Part shown: positions 1 through 5,774 of the stretch, piece by piece
How the letters are laid out: each line of letters opens with the position of its first letter
How positions within the stretch are numbered: the stretch's first letter is position 1
NCBI GenBank assembly: GCA_017466965.1
Contig: JAFTTD010000338.1
Span: 1-5,774 of the forward strand
DNA length: 5,774 nucleotides
From: Bacteroidaceae bacterium
GTDB taxonomy: Bacteria > Bacteroidota > Bacteroidia > Bacteroidales > Bacteroidaceae
Direction of reading: 5' to 3'
The notes under the pieces: generated by a model
Databases searched by the model: none
What the model was told of the DNA's origin: nothing
The model's input: the letters and a program-made list of their open reading frames with translations, nothing else
Made by a program: the position numbers and the translations under genes

Positions 1-1080
1 AACGGTCTGTATAATACTGTAGGGTTATGGGGATTGAACGATGGCTCAAACGGTTTTGTCAGCGATGTCAGATGGGACAAATTCCTGGATTATGACCGTG
101 TGAATGATTATACTGTTGACGATTATAATATTATCTGGATGAAAAACGCAGCAAATGGAGGTACTAATTATGCATGTATGCAATACGCCTCAATGATGCG
201 GAATAGGGATAACAATGGCAATGAAACTATAGATCCGGATGAAATAAGATGGTACACAGCCTCACTGGAACAACTCTATGCTCTCTATATAGGTGACCAG
301 GGATTAACCTCTGAAGCTCATCTGTATCCAGCGGAATTTGCGACTGCTACAGGTAAGTATGCTGCAGGTGAGAAGTTTCAGAATGCTGACAGATGGAGAT
401 TGCATGTCGTTTCAAGTACGAAGGGAAATGACAACAAGCCTATTAAGCTGTGGGCGGAGGAAGGTATCTCAACAGGAGCTTATGCTAACAACTCTAAGTC
501 TGCGCCTTTTTCTATGAGATGCGTCAGGAACTTAGGTATGCAGATACCGACAAAGGAGAATATCTGTAAACCTGCAGAAAATATACCTACGCCCATTGTA
601 ACCGTCAATAAGGAAGGCTCTGGCACGAATGCGGTCTATTATTTTGACTTAAGAAATATAAATGAGAAATCTCTCAGATATTATACTACGAGAGAGCTTG
701 AACCAGGGGATGAATGGGCTGAAACTGCTCGTCCTTACAGAGGGTTTGCAACAGGCGCATTGGGGAATGTGGAGTATTACAACACTACAGGATATCCAAC
801 TTTGTATAATCAGTTGCTCAATGGTAATTCACCATGTACGGTTGATGGCTATCGTGTGCCAAATGTTCGTGAAGGGGCTATTATGGCGATGTATTGTGAA
901 GATACTAATTGGTGGAATGGTGAATATCTTATTTCAATGTCGTATTATTCACATGGAAACTATGGTGACCAAAAGGATGGTATAAGGCCTCATACCTGGC
1001 GCTTTTATCAGAACTCTCATGCCAGCGTAAACCAAAGGGGATGTTACATCCGTGAAGTGAAGGACTGGAATCCGCAGTGA
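1..1080 (+). CDS. Probable surface protein, DUF4906/fimbrillin-associated type (C-terminal part; 5' end outside window)
   Basis: The frame is open from base 1 (first residues N-G-L-Y-N-T) to the TGA at 1078-1080, giving 359 visible residues, so the true start lies left of the window; a TTG at 34 is internal and not a real start. Two similar halves can be seen. The first (residues about 45-178) has an EF-hand-like loop, then IRWYTASLEQL, and ends in MRCVRNLG (R173-C174-V175-R176). The second (about 225-359) has DGYRVPNVREGAIM (R285-V286-P287) and ends in YIREVKDW. From family knowledge, the pattern of an acidic loop followed by RWY, RVPN-RE and a closing RCVR resembles DUF4906-type proteins of Bacteroides and Prevotella, which are usually surface lipoproteins linked to fimbrillin-like loci. 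The N-terminus that would show a lipobox is missing. No enzymatic motif is seen. Function is unknown; surface adhesion or structure is an inference. The family call is from memory of motifs, not a search. Confidence 0.6.
   Translation, partial: NGLYNTVGLWGLNDGSNGFVSDVRWDKFLDYDRVNDYTVDDYNIIWMKNAANGGTNYACMQYASMMRNRDNNGNETIDPDEIRWYTASLEQLYALYIGDQGLTSEAHLYPAEFATATGKYAAGEKFQNADRWRLHVVSSTKGNDNKPIKLWAEEGISTGAYANNSKSAPFSMRCVRNLGMQIPTKENICKPAENIPTPIVTVNKEGSGTNAVYYFDLRNINEKSLRYYTTRELEPGDEWAETARPYRGFATGALGNVEYYNTTGYPTLYNQLLNGNSPCTVDGYRVPNVREGAIMAMYCEDTNWWNGEYLISMSYYSHGNYGDQKDGIRPHTWRFYQNSHASVNQRGCYIREVKDWNPQ
208..243 (+). other. EF-hand/dockerin-like acidic loop inside the surface protein
   Basis: These twelve codons encode D-N-N-G-N-E-T-I-D-P-D-E. 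Residues 1, 3, 5, 8, 9 and 12 fit the classic EF-hand calcium loop (D, N, N, I, D, E). Position 6 is Glu instead of the usual Gly, which weakens the match. It sits directly before the conserved-looking IRWY segment. Calcium binding is an inference from the spacing of acidic and amide side chains. Confidence 0.45.
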
Positions 1081-1110
1081 TGGAATAAGATTTTACACCA
1101 TGAATGAGCC

Positions 1111-1141
1111 AAATCAACATTTGTGTTGTTGAAATCAACAA
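1111..1141. promoter_or_regulatory. Candidate operator: 16-bp palindrome and 9-bp direct repeats
   Basis: TTGTTGA (1126-1132) and TCAACAA (1135-1141) form a perfect 7-bp inverted repeat around a 2-base centre. AAATCAACA also occurs twice in the same orientation, at 1111-1119 and 1132-1140, 21 bp apart start to start, about two helical turns. CAACA (1115-1119) pairs with TGTTG (1124-1128) as a second small inverted repeat. The palindrome centre lies roughly 50 bp before the start point predicted from the candidate -7 element, a position that suits an activator. No regulator gene is in view, so its identity is unknown. Confidence 0.35.
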
Positions 1142-1154
1142 GCATATAGCTGTT

Positions 1155-1179
1155 TTTGTTATAAAAGGTTGTAGTTTTG
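1155..1179 (+). promoter_or_regulatory. Candidate Bacteroidetes-type promoter for the GH31 gene
   Basis: TAGTTTTG at 1172-1179 is an exact match to the TAnnTTTG -7 consensus known for the primary sigma factor of Bacteroidetes. A TTTG lies upstream at 1155-1158, but the gap of 13 bases is shorter than the usual 19-20 or so, so the -33 element is doubtful and an activator may be needed. Transcription would begin near 1184-1187, leaving an untranslated leader of about 25 bases before the ATG at 1211. The -7 box overlaps the left arm of the hairpin at 1163-1205. Confidence 0.4.
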
Positions 1180-1205
1180 CAGTAAATTGTAAACTACAAT
1201 CTTTT
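1163..1205 (+). terminator. AT-rich hairpin followed by a T run, possible terminator of the upstream gene
   Basis: AAAAGGTTGTAGTTT (1163-1177) can pair with AAACTACAATCTTTT (1191-1205) as a 15-bp stem with one G-U pair. The inner nine pairs are perfect and the loop is 13 bases (1178-1190). The right arm runs into T1202-1207, so the layout fits an intrinsic terminator for the gene ending at 1080. The stem is AT-rich, so strength is uncertain. It ends five bases before the GH31 start codon and overlaps that gene's candidate -7 element, so it could instead be an operator or a translation-blocking structure. Confidence 0.4.
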
Positions 1206-1210
1206 TTATT

Positions 1211-4200
1211 ATGAAAATTTCAATCATGAAGAATCCTTTCAAAGCCATAACGCTTGGTATGTTAGTGGCTATGCCTTCTGCCTTGATGGCGCAGACGGTG
1301 GTGAAACAAAAGAACGGAGTGAAGGTTGATTTTAATGGTAAGCCTACAACTGAACTTACTGTTTATTCTTCTAACATCGTTCGTGTTACTAAATATGCTG
1401 ATGGGTTAGACCAGATGCCGCAGAAAAAGAGCTATTCAGTAGTTCTGACTCCTGGCAAGGAAAAGTTTACTGTTGATGAAAATGCTTCATCAGTAGTTCT
1501 CAAGACTGACAATGTGATTGCAAGCATAAACAAGCATTCTGGTGTTGTGAGTTTCAGTAATCATGACGGTGAACTGCTGTTGAAGGAAGGCGACAAGTAT
1601 GAAGTCAAGGCTATTTCTTCAGGAGTTGATAAAGGCAAGTATTCTATTAGCCAGGAATTTGATCTTGAAAAGAATGAAGCTATCTTTGGCTTTGGACAGC
1701 GCAAGAGTAATAAACTTAATCAGCGTGGCGAAAATATAGACCTTTGGAATGCGAATACAAATATCAACATTCCTTTTTTCTCTTCAGAAAAGGGCTATGG
1801 ACTCTATTGGGACAACGCTGGCCGCTCTCGTTTCAATGACTCTGAAGGTGAAACCATGTTCTCTTCACAGGTGGCGCAAGGTATAGATTATTATTTCATG
1901 TACGAAGACGGAAGCCAGGATGGTGTGATTGCTTCTGTTCGCGAATTGTCGGGACAGGCAACAATGTTCCCGCTATGGACAATGGGATACTGGCAGTGTC
2001 GTGAACGCTATAAAACAAGTGATGAGCTTTGCGGCATACTTGACAAAATGCGTGAACTTCGTATTCCAATTGACGGCATTGTTCAGGACTGGCAGTATTG
2101 GGGATGTGACTCAAACTGGAATGCAATGAAGTTCATGAATCCTTATTACATAAATAAGGTTGGAGACAAACAGTGGGCAAAATACTTGCCAGACGACCTG
2201 AAGCCTTTGGCTGCAGAGTATGTAAGAAAAGGAATGCAGCCACGTATCAAATCTCCTCAGGAAATGATTGATTATGTGCATAAGAACAATGCGCATCTGA
2301 TGATTTCAATATGGGCAAGTTTCGGACCATGGACAGATCAGTATCGCGAACTTGATGAAATAGGTGCACTTTATCCGTTCGATACCTGGCCTCGTAATCG
2401 TGGTGTTAAGCCATACGATGCATTCAATCCAAAGGCTCGTGATATTTATTGGAAATATCTTAAGAATCTTTACGATATGGGTATTGATGCATGGTGGACA
2501 GACTCAACTGAACCTGACCATTTTGATGAAAAACCATCGGACTTTGATCATCAGACACACGATGGCTCATGGGTTAGTGTGAAAAATGCTTTCTCGCTTG
2601 CAACAAATAAGGGTATATATGAAAACCAGCGTGCAACAAAGGGTAATAGCAAGCGCTCGTTCCAGATGACTCGCTCAGGTGCATTTGGTATTCAGCATTA
2701 TGGAACATTCAGCTGGAGCGGTGACATTAGTTCTAACTGGGAGACAATGAAAAACCAAATTCCTTCAGGTTTGAATTTCATTGCTTGCGGTATTCCGTAT
2801 TGGAACACAGACATAGGTGGTTTCTTCTGTTGGGATGATGATAACAATCCAAAAAGCCCACATGCTCAGGAAATTCAGGTTAGATGGATGCAGTGGGGAT
2901 GTTTCATGCCGCTGATGCGTAACCATGTTTCTTCTCCTATGATAAATGAACTCTGGAACTATGCAGAACCAGGCCACTGGGCATTTGATGTGCAGAAAAA
3001 ATACATTGAACTGCGCTATCGTCTCCTGCCATATATCTACAGTAACTGTGGTGATATTACGCAGAGAAACGGTTCTATGATGCGCCCGTTGTTCTTTGAC
3101 TTCACGGACGACAGAAGAGCTATAAACCTAACTGATGAGTACTTGTTTGGTCGCAACATTCTTGTAAAGCCTGTAACCGACCCGCTTTACACATTCAAGG
3201 ATGAGAATAAGAAAGGGTATGCTATTTATCCGGAAGTAGAGAAAGCTGCTGCACCTGTAAATGTATATCTTCCAAAGGGAACAGACTGGTATGATTTCTG
3301 GACAAACAAACGCATAAAGGGTGGCAAGCACATACAGAGACTTGCACCGATTGACATTATGCCTGTATATGTTAAGGCAGGAAGTATCATTCCTTTCGGA
3401 CCTGCAGTTCAGTACTCTAATGAACAGGCTTGGGATAATCTTGAAATACGTGTTTATCCAGGAGCAGACGGTACTTTCATCTTGTATGAAGACGAGGGTG
3501 ATAACTACAACTACGAGAAGGGGCAATTCAGCGAGATAACATTCAAGTGGGATGAAGCTCATGGAAAACTTACAATTTCTGACCGCAAGGGCAGTTATAA
3601 GGGAATGTTAAAGAGCAGAAAGTTCCGTATTCTTCTTGTTGACGGCAAATCGCCATCAGGAGATGTTGAACCAGCATCATTTACAGAGGTTGTAGAATAT
3701 AATGGTAAGGCTGTTGAAGTGAAGCTTGCGGAAGGAACATTGCCAGATAACTATGAGGATTTTACCCGATACATCAAGAATCCGAGCTTTGAGGATGATG
3801 ACAGACAACTGACAAAACGTGAACCACAGGGGTGGACTGTTAACAGTCAGACCAACTGGTGGGGCGTGAATCGTGCAGGTGGCAATGGTGATCCGGAGGC
3901 TACAGACGGCAATTATATTTTTGGTGTTTGGGATGGCTCAAATACAATGTCACCGAGCATTAGCCAGACTATCAGCAATCTACCAAAAGGAAACTATATA
4001 ATATCTGTTGACATTCATGCATCTAACACTGGAAATGCTGTGCGCGTAGGAAAGCAGAGAATCTTTGCTAATGACGCTGTAGCATTGTTTGCAGACAAGA
4101 TTACTGAAGCAGGAAAAGGAGATAATTATCCTATGCAGACTTTAAGCCTGAAGTTTACACAGAAAACAGACAATGCTCCTTTGAAGATTGGTGTGGCAAC

Positions 4201-4264
4201 AGATGGAGCGCCATCTGCAACATGGTTCAAAATAGATAATTTCCGCCTTTACAGACTCAAGTGA
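1211..4264 (+). CDS. Secreted GH31 glycoside hydrolase (alpha-glucosidase/alpha-xylosidase type) with extra C-terminal module
   Basis: A retaining exo-acting enzyme that would release alpha-linked glucose or xylose from oligosaccharide ends. Residues 1-27 form a signal peptide with likely cleavage at LMA|Q28; there is no lipobox Cys, so it is probably periplasmic or secreted. Met6 (1226) is an alternative start that keeps the signal. The GH31 N-terminal beta domain covers about 30-250 (GFGQ at 160-163, YWDN at 199-202). The barrel covers about 254-615, with VQDW (D293), nucleophile D431 in WWTDSTEPD, acid/base D505 in WSGDI, WNTDIGGF (531-538) and R570-N-H572. A proximal beta domain and a DUF5110-like domain (about 744-830) follow. 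Residues about 853-1017 are an added beta-rich module (NPSFE, GW, ISQTI..LPKGNY), possibly carbohydrate-binding. At 1017 residues it is longer than a typical bacterial GH31 core because of this tail. The PA14 insert known in some xyloglucan alpha-xylosidases seems absent. The family call is firm; the substrate is not decided. Confidence 0.93.
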   Translation: MKISIMKNPFKAITLGMLVAMPSALMAQTVVKQKNGVKVDFNGKPTTELTVYSSNIVRVTKYADGLDQMPQKKSYSVVLTPGKEKFTVDENASSVVLKTDNVIASINKHSGVVSFSNHDGELLLKEGDKYEVKAISSGVDKGKYSISQEFDLEKNEAIFGFGQRKSNKLNQRGENIDLWNANTNINIPFFSSEKGYGLYWDNAGRSRFNDSEGETMFSSQVAQGIDYYFMYEDGSQDGVIASVRELSGQATMFPLWTMGYWQCRERYKTSDELCGILDKMRELRIPIDGIVQDWQYWGCDSNWNAMKFMNPYYINKVGDKQWAKYLPDDLKPLAAEYVRKGMQPRIKSPQEMIDYVHKNNAHLMISIWASFGPWTDQYRELDEIGALYPFDTWPRNRGVKPYDAFNPKARDIYWKYLKNLYDMGIDAWWTDSTEPDHFDEKPSDFDHQTHDGSWVSVKNAFSLATNKGIYENQRATKGNSKRSFQMTRSGAFGIQHYGTFSWSGDISSNWETMKNQIPSGLNFIACGIPYWNTDIGGFFCWDDDNNPKSPHAQEIQVRWMQWGCFMPLMRNHVSSPMINELWNYAEPGHWAFDVQKKYIELRYRLLPYIYSNCGDITQRNGSMMRPLFFDFTDDRRAINLTDEYLFGRNILVKPVTDPLYTFKDENKKGYAIYPEVEKAAAPVNVYLPKGTDWYDFWTNKRIKGGKHIQRLAPIDIMPVYVKAGSIIPFGPAVQYSNEQAWDNLEIRVYPGADGTFILYEDEGDNYNYEKGQFSEITFKWDEAHGKLTISDRKGSYKGMLKSRKFRILLVDGKSPSGDVEPASFTEVVEYNGKAVEVKLAEGTLPDNYEDFTRYIKNPSFEDDDRQLTKREPQGWTVNSQTNWWGVNRAGGNGDPEATDGNYIFGVWDGSNTMSPSISQTISNLPKGNYIISVDIHASNTGNAVRVGKQRIFANDAVALFADKITEAGKGDNYPMQTLSLKFTQKTDNAPLKIGVATDGAPSATWFKIDNFRLYRLK
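3764..4261 (+). other. C-terminal NxxFE...GW module of the GH31 protein (possible CBM-like beta-sandwich)
   Basis: Residues about 852-1017 begin RYIKNPSFE and continue with QGWTV, a WWGVN segment, DGNYIFGVWDGS, SISQTISNLPKGNYIIS and a closing WFKIDNFRLY. The order NxxFE, GW, a Q-T-I/L-x-N-L-P-x-G-x-Y strand pair and a final DNF strand is common in jelly-roll accessory modules on secreted Bacteroidetes proteins. There are many aromatic residues, as expected for sugar binding, but binding is an inference. It is not a type IX secretion C-terminal domain by eye. The protein encoded from 4726 starts a similar module. Confidence 0.55.
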
Positions 4265-4297
4265 ACACTTTCACAAACACAATAATGTATATTGATG

Positions 4298-4451
4298 CAA
4301 TGAGGTGTGTCAAAATGAAATTGTGTTGTCAAATTGTTAAGTCATCCCGAACCATGTGTGAGGAATCTCAATCAAAGTCATGAGATTCCTCGTCGTTACG
4401 CTCTGTCGGGATGAAAAAAGATAGTATGTTTTCATTTTGACACCTTCATTG
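4298..4451. repeat. Nested palindromic element with imperfect inverted outer arms (MITE-like or REP-containing)
   Basis: The left arm at 4298-4320 and the right arm at 4430-4451 are inverted copies: CAATGA at the outer end, CAAAATGAAA at the inner end, and GGTGT between them with one or two base insertions. They enclose 109 bases that contain the inner REP-like repeat at 4342-4414. No open reading frame and no clear target-site duplication were found. It lies between two plus-strand genes and could act as a mobile passenger element or as an RNA structure ending GH31 transcription. The inverted arms are seen directly; mobility is an inference. Confidence 0.55.
4342..4414. repeat. REP-like palindromic repeat
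   Basis: TCATCCCGA (4342-4350) pairs with TCGGGATGA (4406-4414). Further in, GAGGAATCTCA (4360-4370) pairs perfectly with TGAGATTCCTC (4381-4391) over a 10-base loop. The pairs are separated by an uneven internal loop of 9 and 14 bases; the right side holds GTCGTTACGCTCTG. The sequence style (TCATCCCGA, GAGATTCCTC, a ..TACGCTC.. segment) recalls dispersed palindromic repeats found between genes in Bacteroidetes and some other phyla, which are often proposed to be moved by REP-associated tyrosine transposases. No such transposase is in the window. More copies elsewhere in the genome are expected but could not be checked. Confidence 0.65.
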
Positions 4452-4725
4452 TTTTATGGCTGTACTTTCGAGTTTTAATGTATTAATAATGTTGTAATAA
4501 TTCTCCTTTTTATATTAAAAGATTAATCATTTCAAATGTCTTTATTTTATGTGATAATATCTTGTTCTTATCTTTTATATATTTTTTTTGTTTTTTTCTT
4601 TGTAGCTTAATTTTTTTTTTGTTTATTTGCGGAATAGAATGATTATATGCTTATTGGGTTGTTATAATTTTTTTACAATATATTGTTTTATTTATATACA
4701 TTTTCTTAACTTAACTAAATTTTTT
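4452..4725 (+). promoter_or_regulatory. Very AT-rich leader/promoter region with T tracts upstream of the secreted-protein gene
   Basis: This 274-base stretch has no gene. It carries T runs at 4582-4589, 4591-4597, 4611-4620, 4668-4674 and 4720-4725. No exact TAnnTTTG element was found. The nearest candidate is TATATTG at 4679-4685 with a TTG at 4654-4656, which would start transcription near 4692 and leave a leader of about 34 bases; TATAAT at 4663-4668 is the alternative. There is no Shine-Dalgarno sequence before the ATG, as is usual in Bacteroidetes. T-rich upstream DNA of this kind may bend or act as an UP-like element. The promoter position is only a guess; its presence somewhere here is likely. 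Confidence 0.4.
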
Positions 4726-5774
4726 ATGAAGCACAAATTATTTTTATTAGGTGCATCAATGTTGGTTAGTTCAAGTGTCTTTGCTCAGTGGACAAAACCT
4801 GCTGATCCAAAGTCAACACCTCTGGTAACAGAGACTGAACTTTATCTCTACAACAAAGATGCTGGCGCATTCTTCAGTGGCTACGGCGCTTCTTACGGTA
4901 CACGCGCCGCTGTAAGTTACCGCACAGGCGACATGGTGAAACTTCGCGAAGCAACAACTGCAAACTATGCAGAGCTTGACGATCCAGACTTGTTCGCAAC
5001 TTGGGATGGCGTTACTTACGTGTTCCAGGACTCAATCATCTCAAAAACTCGTTGGGATGAAGTATGGTTTGGCGAAGATTCAACAACAATCTGGACTGAC
5101 CGTCAGAACAACGTTGCATCAAACGTAAACTTCGTTTGGAACTTTGAAAACCAAGGTGGTGACATCTACCGCATCAAGGCTTCAGAGAAGGCTGCTAACT
5201 ATTTCGCAGACAATCAGAAAGGTGTTTATGGCTGGATGGGTGTTGTTAAGGAATTTGGCAACAAAGAATGCTATTTCTGTTCAGACGTAAACTTCCCTGG
5301 ACTTACTCAGCAGATTGACTGGTACTTCGTAACTCCAGAAGAGTATGAAGCAGTTATGCCAGGCATCGCTCTTTATGACGCAGCAACTCACCTCGGAGAC
5401 ACTTTGACATCTTCAAAGGCTCTCTATGCAGGCATTGACCTTGCTGATGCAGAGGCTATCTATAGCAACTACGAAAGTACAGTTGCAGAACTTGACTCAG
5501 CTGTAGGTCTCGTAACAGACGCTGTTCTTGCATGGAAGGCTGCTGAACTTGAAAAGAACGCAACTCCTGAAAACCCATCAGACATGGCTGACTTGATAGG
5601 CAACACTACATTTGAAAGCGGTATCAGCGGATGGACAACAACTACAGGCGCTCAGAACAGCACAACAGCTACAAACAAGACAGGCGAACAGCCAGCTGAC
5701 GACAACCAGAACTTCATCGGTCAGTTCTGGGAGAACTGGCATCCAAGCTCATACAGCGGAAAGATGTATAAGGT
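4726..5774 (+). CDS. Secreted multidomain protein with possible glycan-binding module (3' end outside window)
   Basis: From the ATG at 4726 the frame stays open for 349 codons plus two bases to the right edge, so the gene is incomplete. Residues 1-20 form a signal peptide (LFLLGASMLVSSSVFA|Q21) without a lipobox Cys. Residues about 21-205 include TELYLYNKDAGAFF and YGASYGTRAAVSYRTG (from about 37), a pattern I recall at the N-terminus of many Prevotella secreted proteins. Residues about 206-280 are rich in Ala, Glu and Leu and look like a helical linker. From D286 the segment DMADLIGNTTFES..SGWT opens an NxxFE...GW module like the C-terminus of the GH31 protein. Codon use stands out: 20 of 21 Asn codons are AAC, and Phe is mostly TTC, unlike the mixed use in the GH31 gene, which suggests strong expression. 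It starts 461 bases after the GH31 stop, so it probably has its own promoter. No catalytic motif is visible; glycan binding is an inference, and a catalytic domain could follow beyond the window. Confidence 0.85.
   Translation, partial: MKHKLFLLGASMLVSSSVFAQWTKPADPKSTPLVTETELYLYNKDAGAFFSGYGASYGTRAAVSYRTGDMVKLREATTANYAELDDPDLFATWDGVTYVFQDSIISKTRWDEVWFGEDSTTIWTDRQNNVASNVNFVWNFENQGGDIYRIKASEKAANYFADNQKGVYGWMGVVKEFGNKECYFCSDVNFPGLTQQIDWYFVTPEEYEAVMPGIALYDAATHLGDTLTSSKALYAGIDLADAEAIYSNYESTVAELDSAVGLVTDAVLAWKAAELEKNATPENPSDMADLIGNTTFESGISGWTTTTGAQNSTTATNKTGEQPADDNQNFIGQFWENWHPSSYSGKMYK

Noticed and set aside
34..36. TTG as the start of the first gene
   Set aside because: The same frame stays open to base 1 with plausible protein sequence, and no promoter or leader is visible; the gene simply begins outside the window.
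40..50. GATGGCTCAAA, also seen near 3933 and partly near 2562, as a dispersed repeat
   Set aside because: In the coding frames these are Asp-Gly-Ser codons, and the neighbouring bases do not match, so chance is sufficient.
929..1141. 70-codon minus-strand frame across the end of the first gene
   Set aside because: It overlaps the conserved C-terminus of the surface protein and the intergenic palindrome; no promoter or protein similarity supports it.
1896..2582. Several short open frames on both strands inside the GH31 gene
   Set aside because: All overlap the catalytic barrel coding sequence and look like chance frames without independent support.
3128..3562. 144-codon open frame on the minus strand
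   Set aside because: It lies wholly inside the GH31 gene, encodes no recognisable motif, and the plus-strand frame has clear GH31 domains throughout.
4406..4420. Classic intrinsic terminator for the GH31 gene
   Set aside because: On the plus strand the GC-containing stem is followed by an A run rather than a T run, so it does not fit a normal rho-independent terminator in this direction.
4298..4451. CRISPR array or tRNA-like structure
   Set aside because: The repeats are inverted rather than regularly spaced direct copies, and there is no cloverleaf or CCA end.
1..5774. Complete polysaccharide utilization locus
   Set aside because: No SusC/SusD pair, regulator or transporter is present; one GH31 enzyme and a possible binding protein are not enough.

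Overview
The window looks like a stretch of a Bacteroidales chromosome, most likely Prevotella/Segatella-like. This rests on AT-rich intergenic DNA, start codons with no Shine-Dalgarno sequence, a TAnnTTTG-type -7 promoter element, and three predicted extracytoplasmic proteins of kinds typical of that group. The genus is an inference; there is no rRNA or marker gene to confirm it.

Layout: (1) 1-1080, the 3' part of a plus-strand gene for a probable cell-surface protein resembling DUF4906/fimbrillin-associated Bacteroidetes proteins, with an EF-hand-like acidic loop. Its reading frame is open at the left edge. (2) 1081-1210, a compact intergenic region with a 16-bp palindrome, a candidate -7 element, and a 15-bp-stem hairpin ending in a T run five bases before the next start codon. 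(3) 1211-4264, a complete 1017-residue secreted glycoside hydrolase of family GH31 (alpha-glucosidase/alpha-xylosidase type), with both catalytic aspartates and an extra C-terminal beta-sandwich-like module. (4) 4265-4725, a 461-bp intergenic region. Its first part holds a nested palindromic element: a REP-like repeat of about 73 nt inside longer imperfect inverted arms. Its second part is extremely AT-rich with several T tracts and serves as the leader of the next gene. (5) 4726-5774, the 5' part of a secreted protein gene running off the right edge: signal peptide, N-terminal domain, helical linker, and the start of a module of the same NxxFE...GW type as the GH31 C-terminus. Its codon use (20 of 21 Asn codons are AAC) suggests high expression.

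How they may work together: all three proteins are predicted to act outside the cytoplasm. The last two probably share a type of accessory, possibly glycan-binding, module, so a role in binding and cutting alpha-linked glycans is reasonable. No SusC/SusD pair, sensor or transporter is visible, so this cannot be called a complete polysaccharide utilization locus. Each gene seems to have its own upstream control region rather than forming one tight operon. I found no RNA genes, CRISPR array, transposase or phage gene. I see no evidence of a wholly new system; the most unusual items are the nested palindrome and the hairpin/promoter overlap before the GH31 gene.
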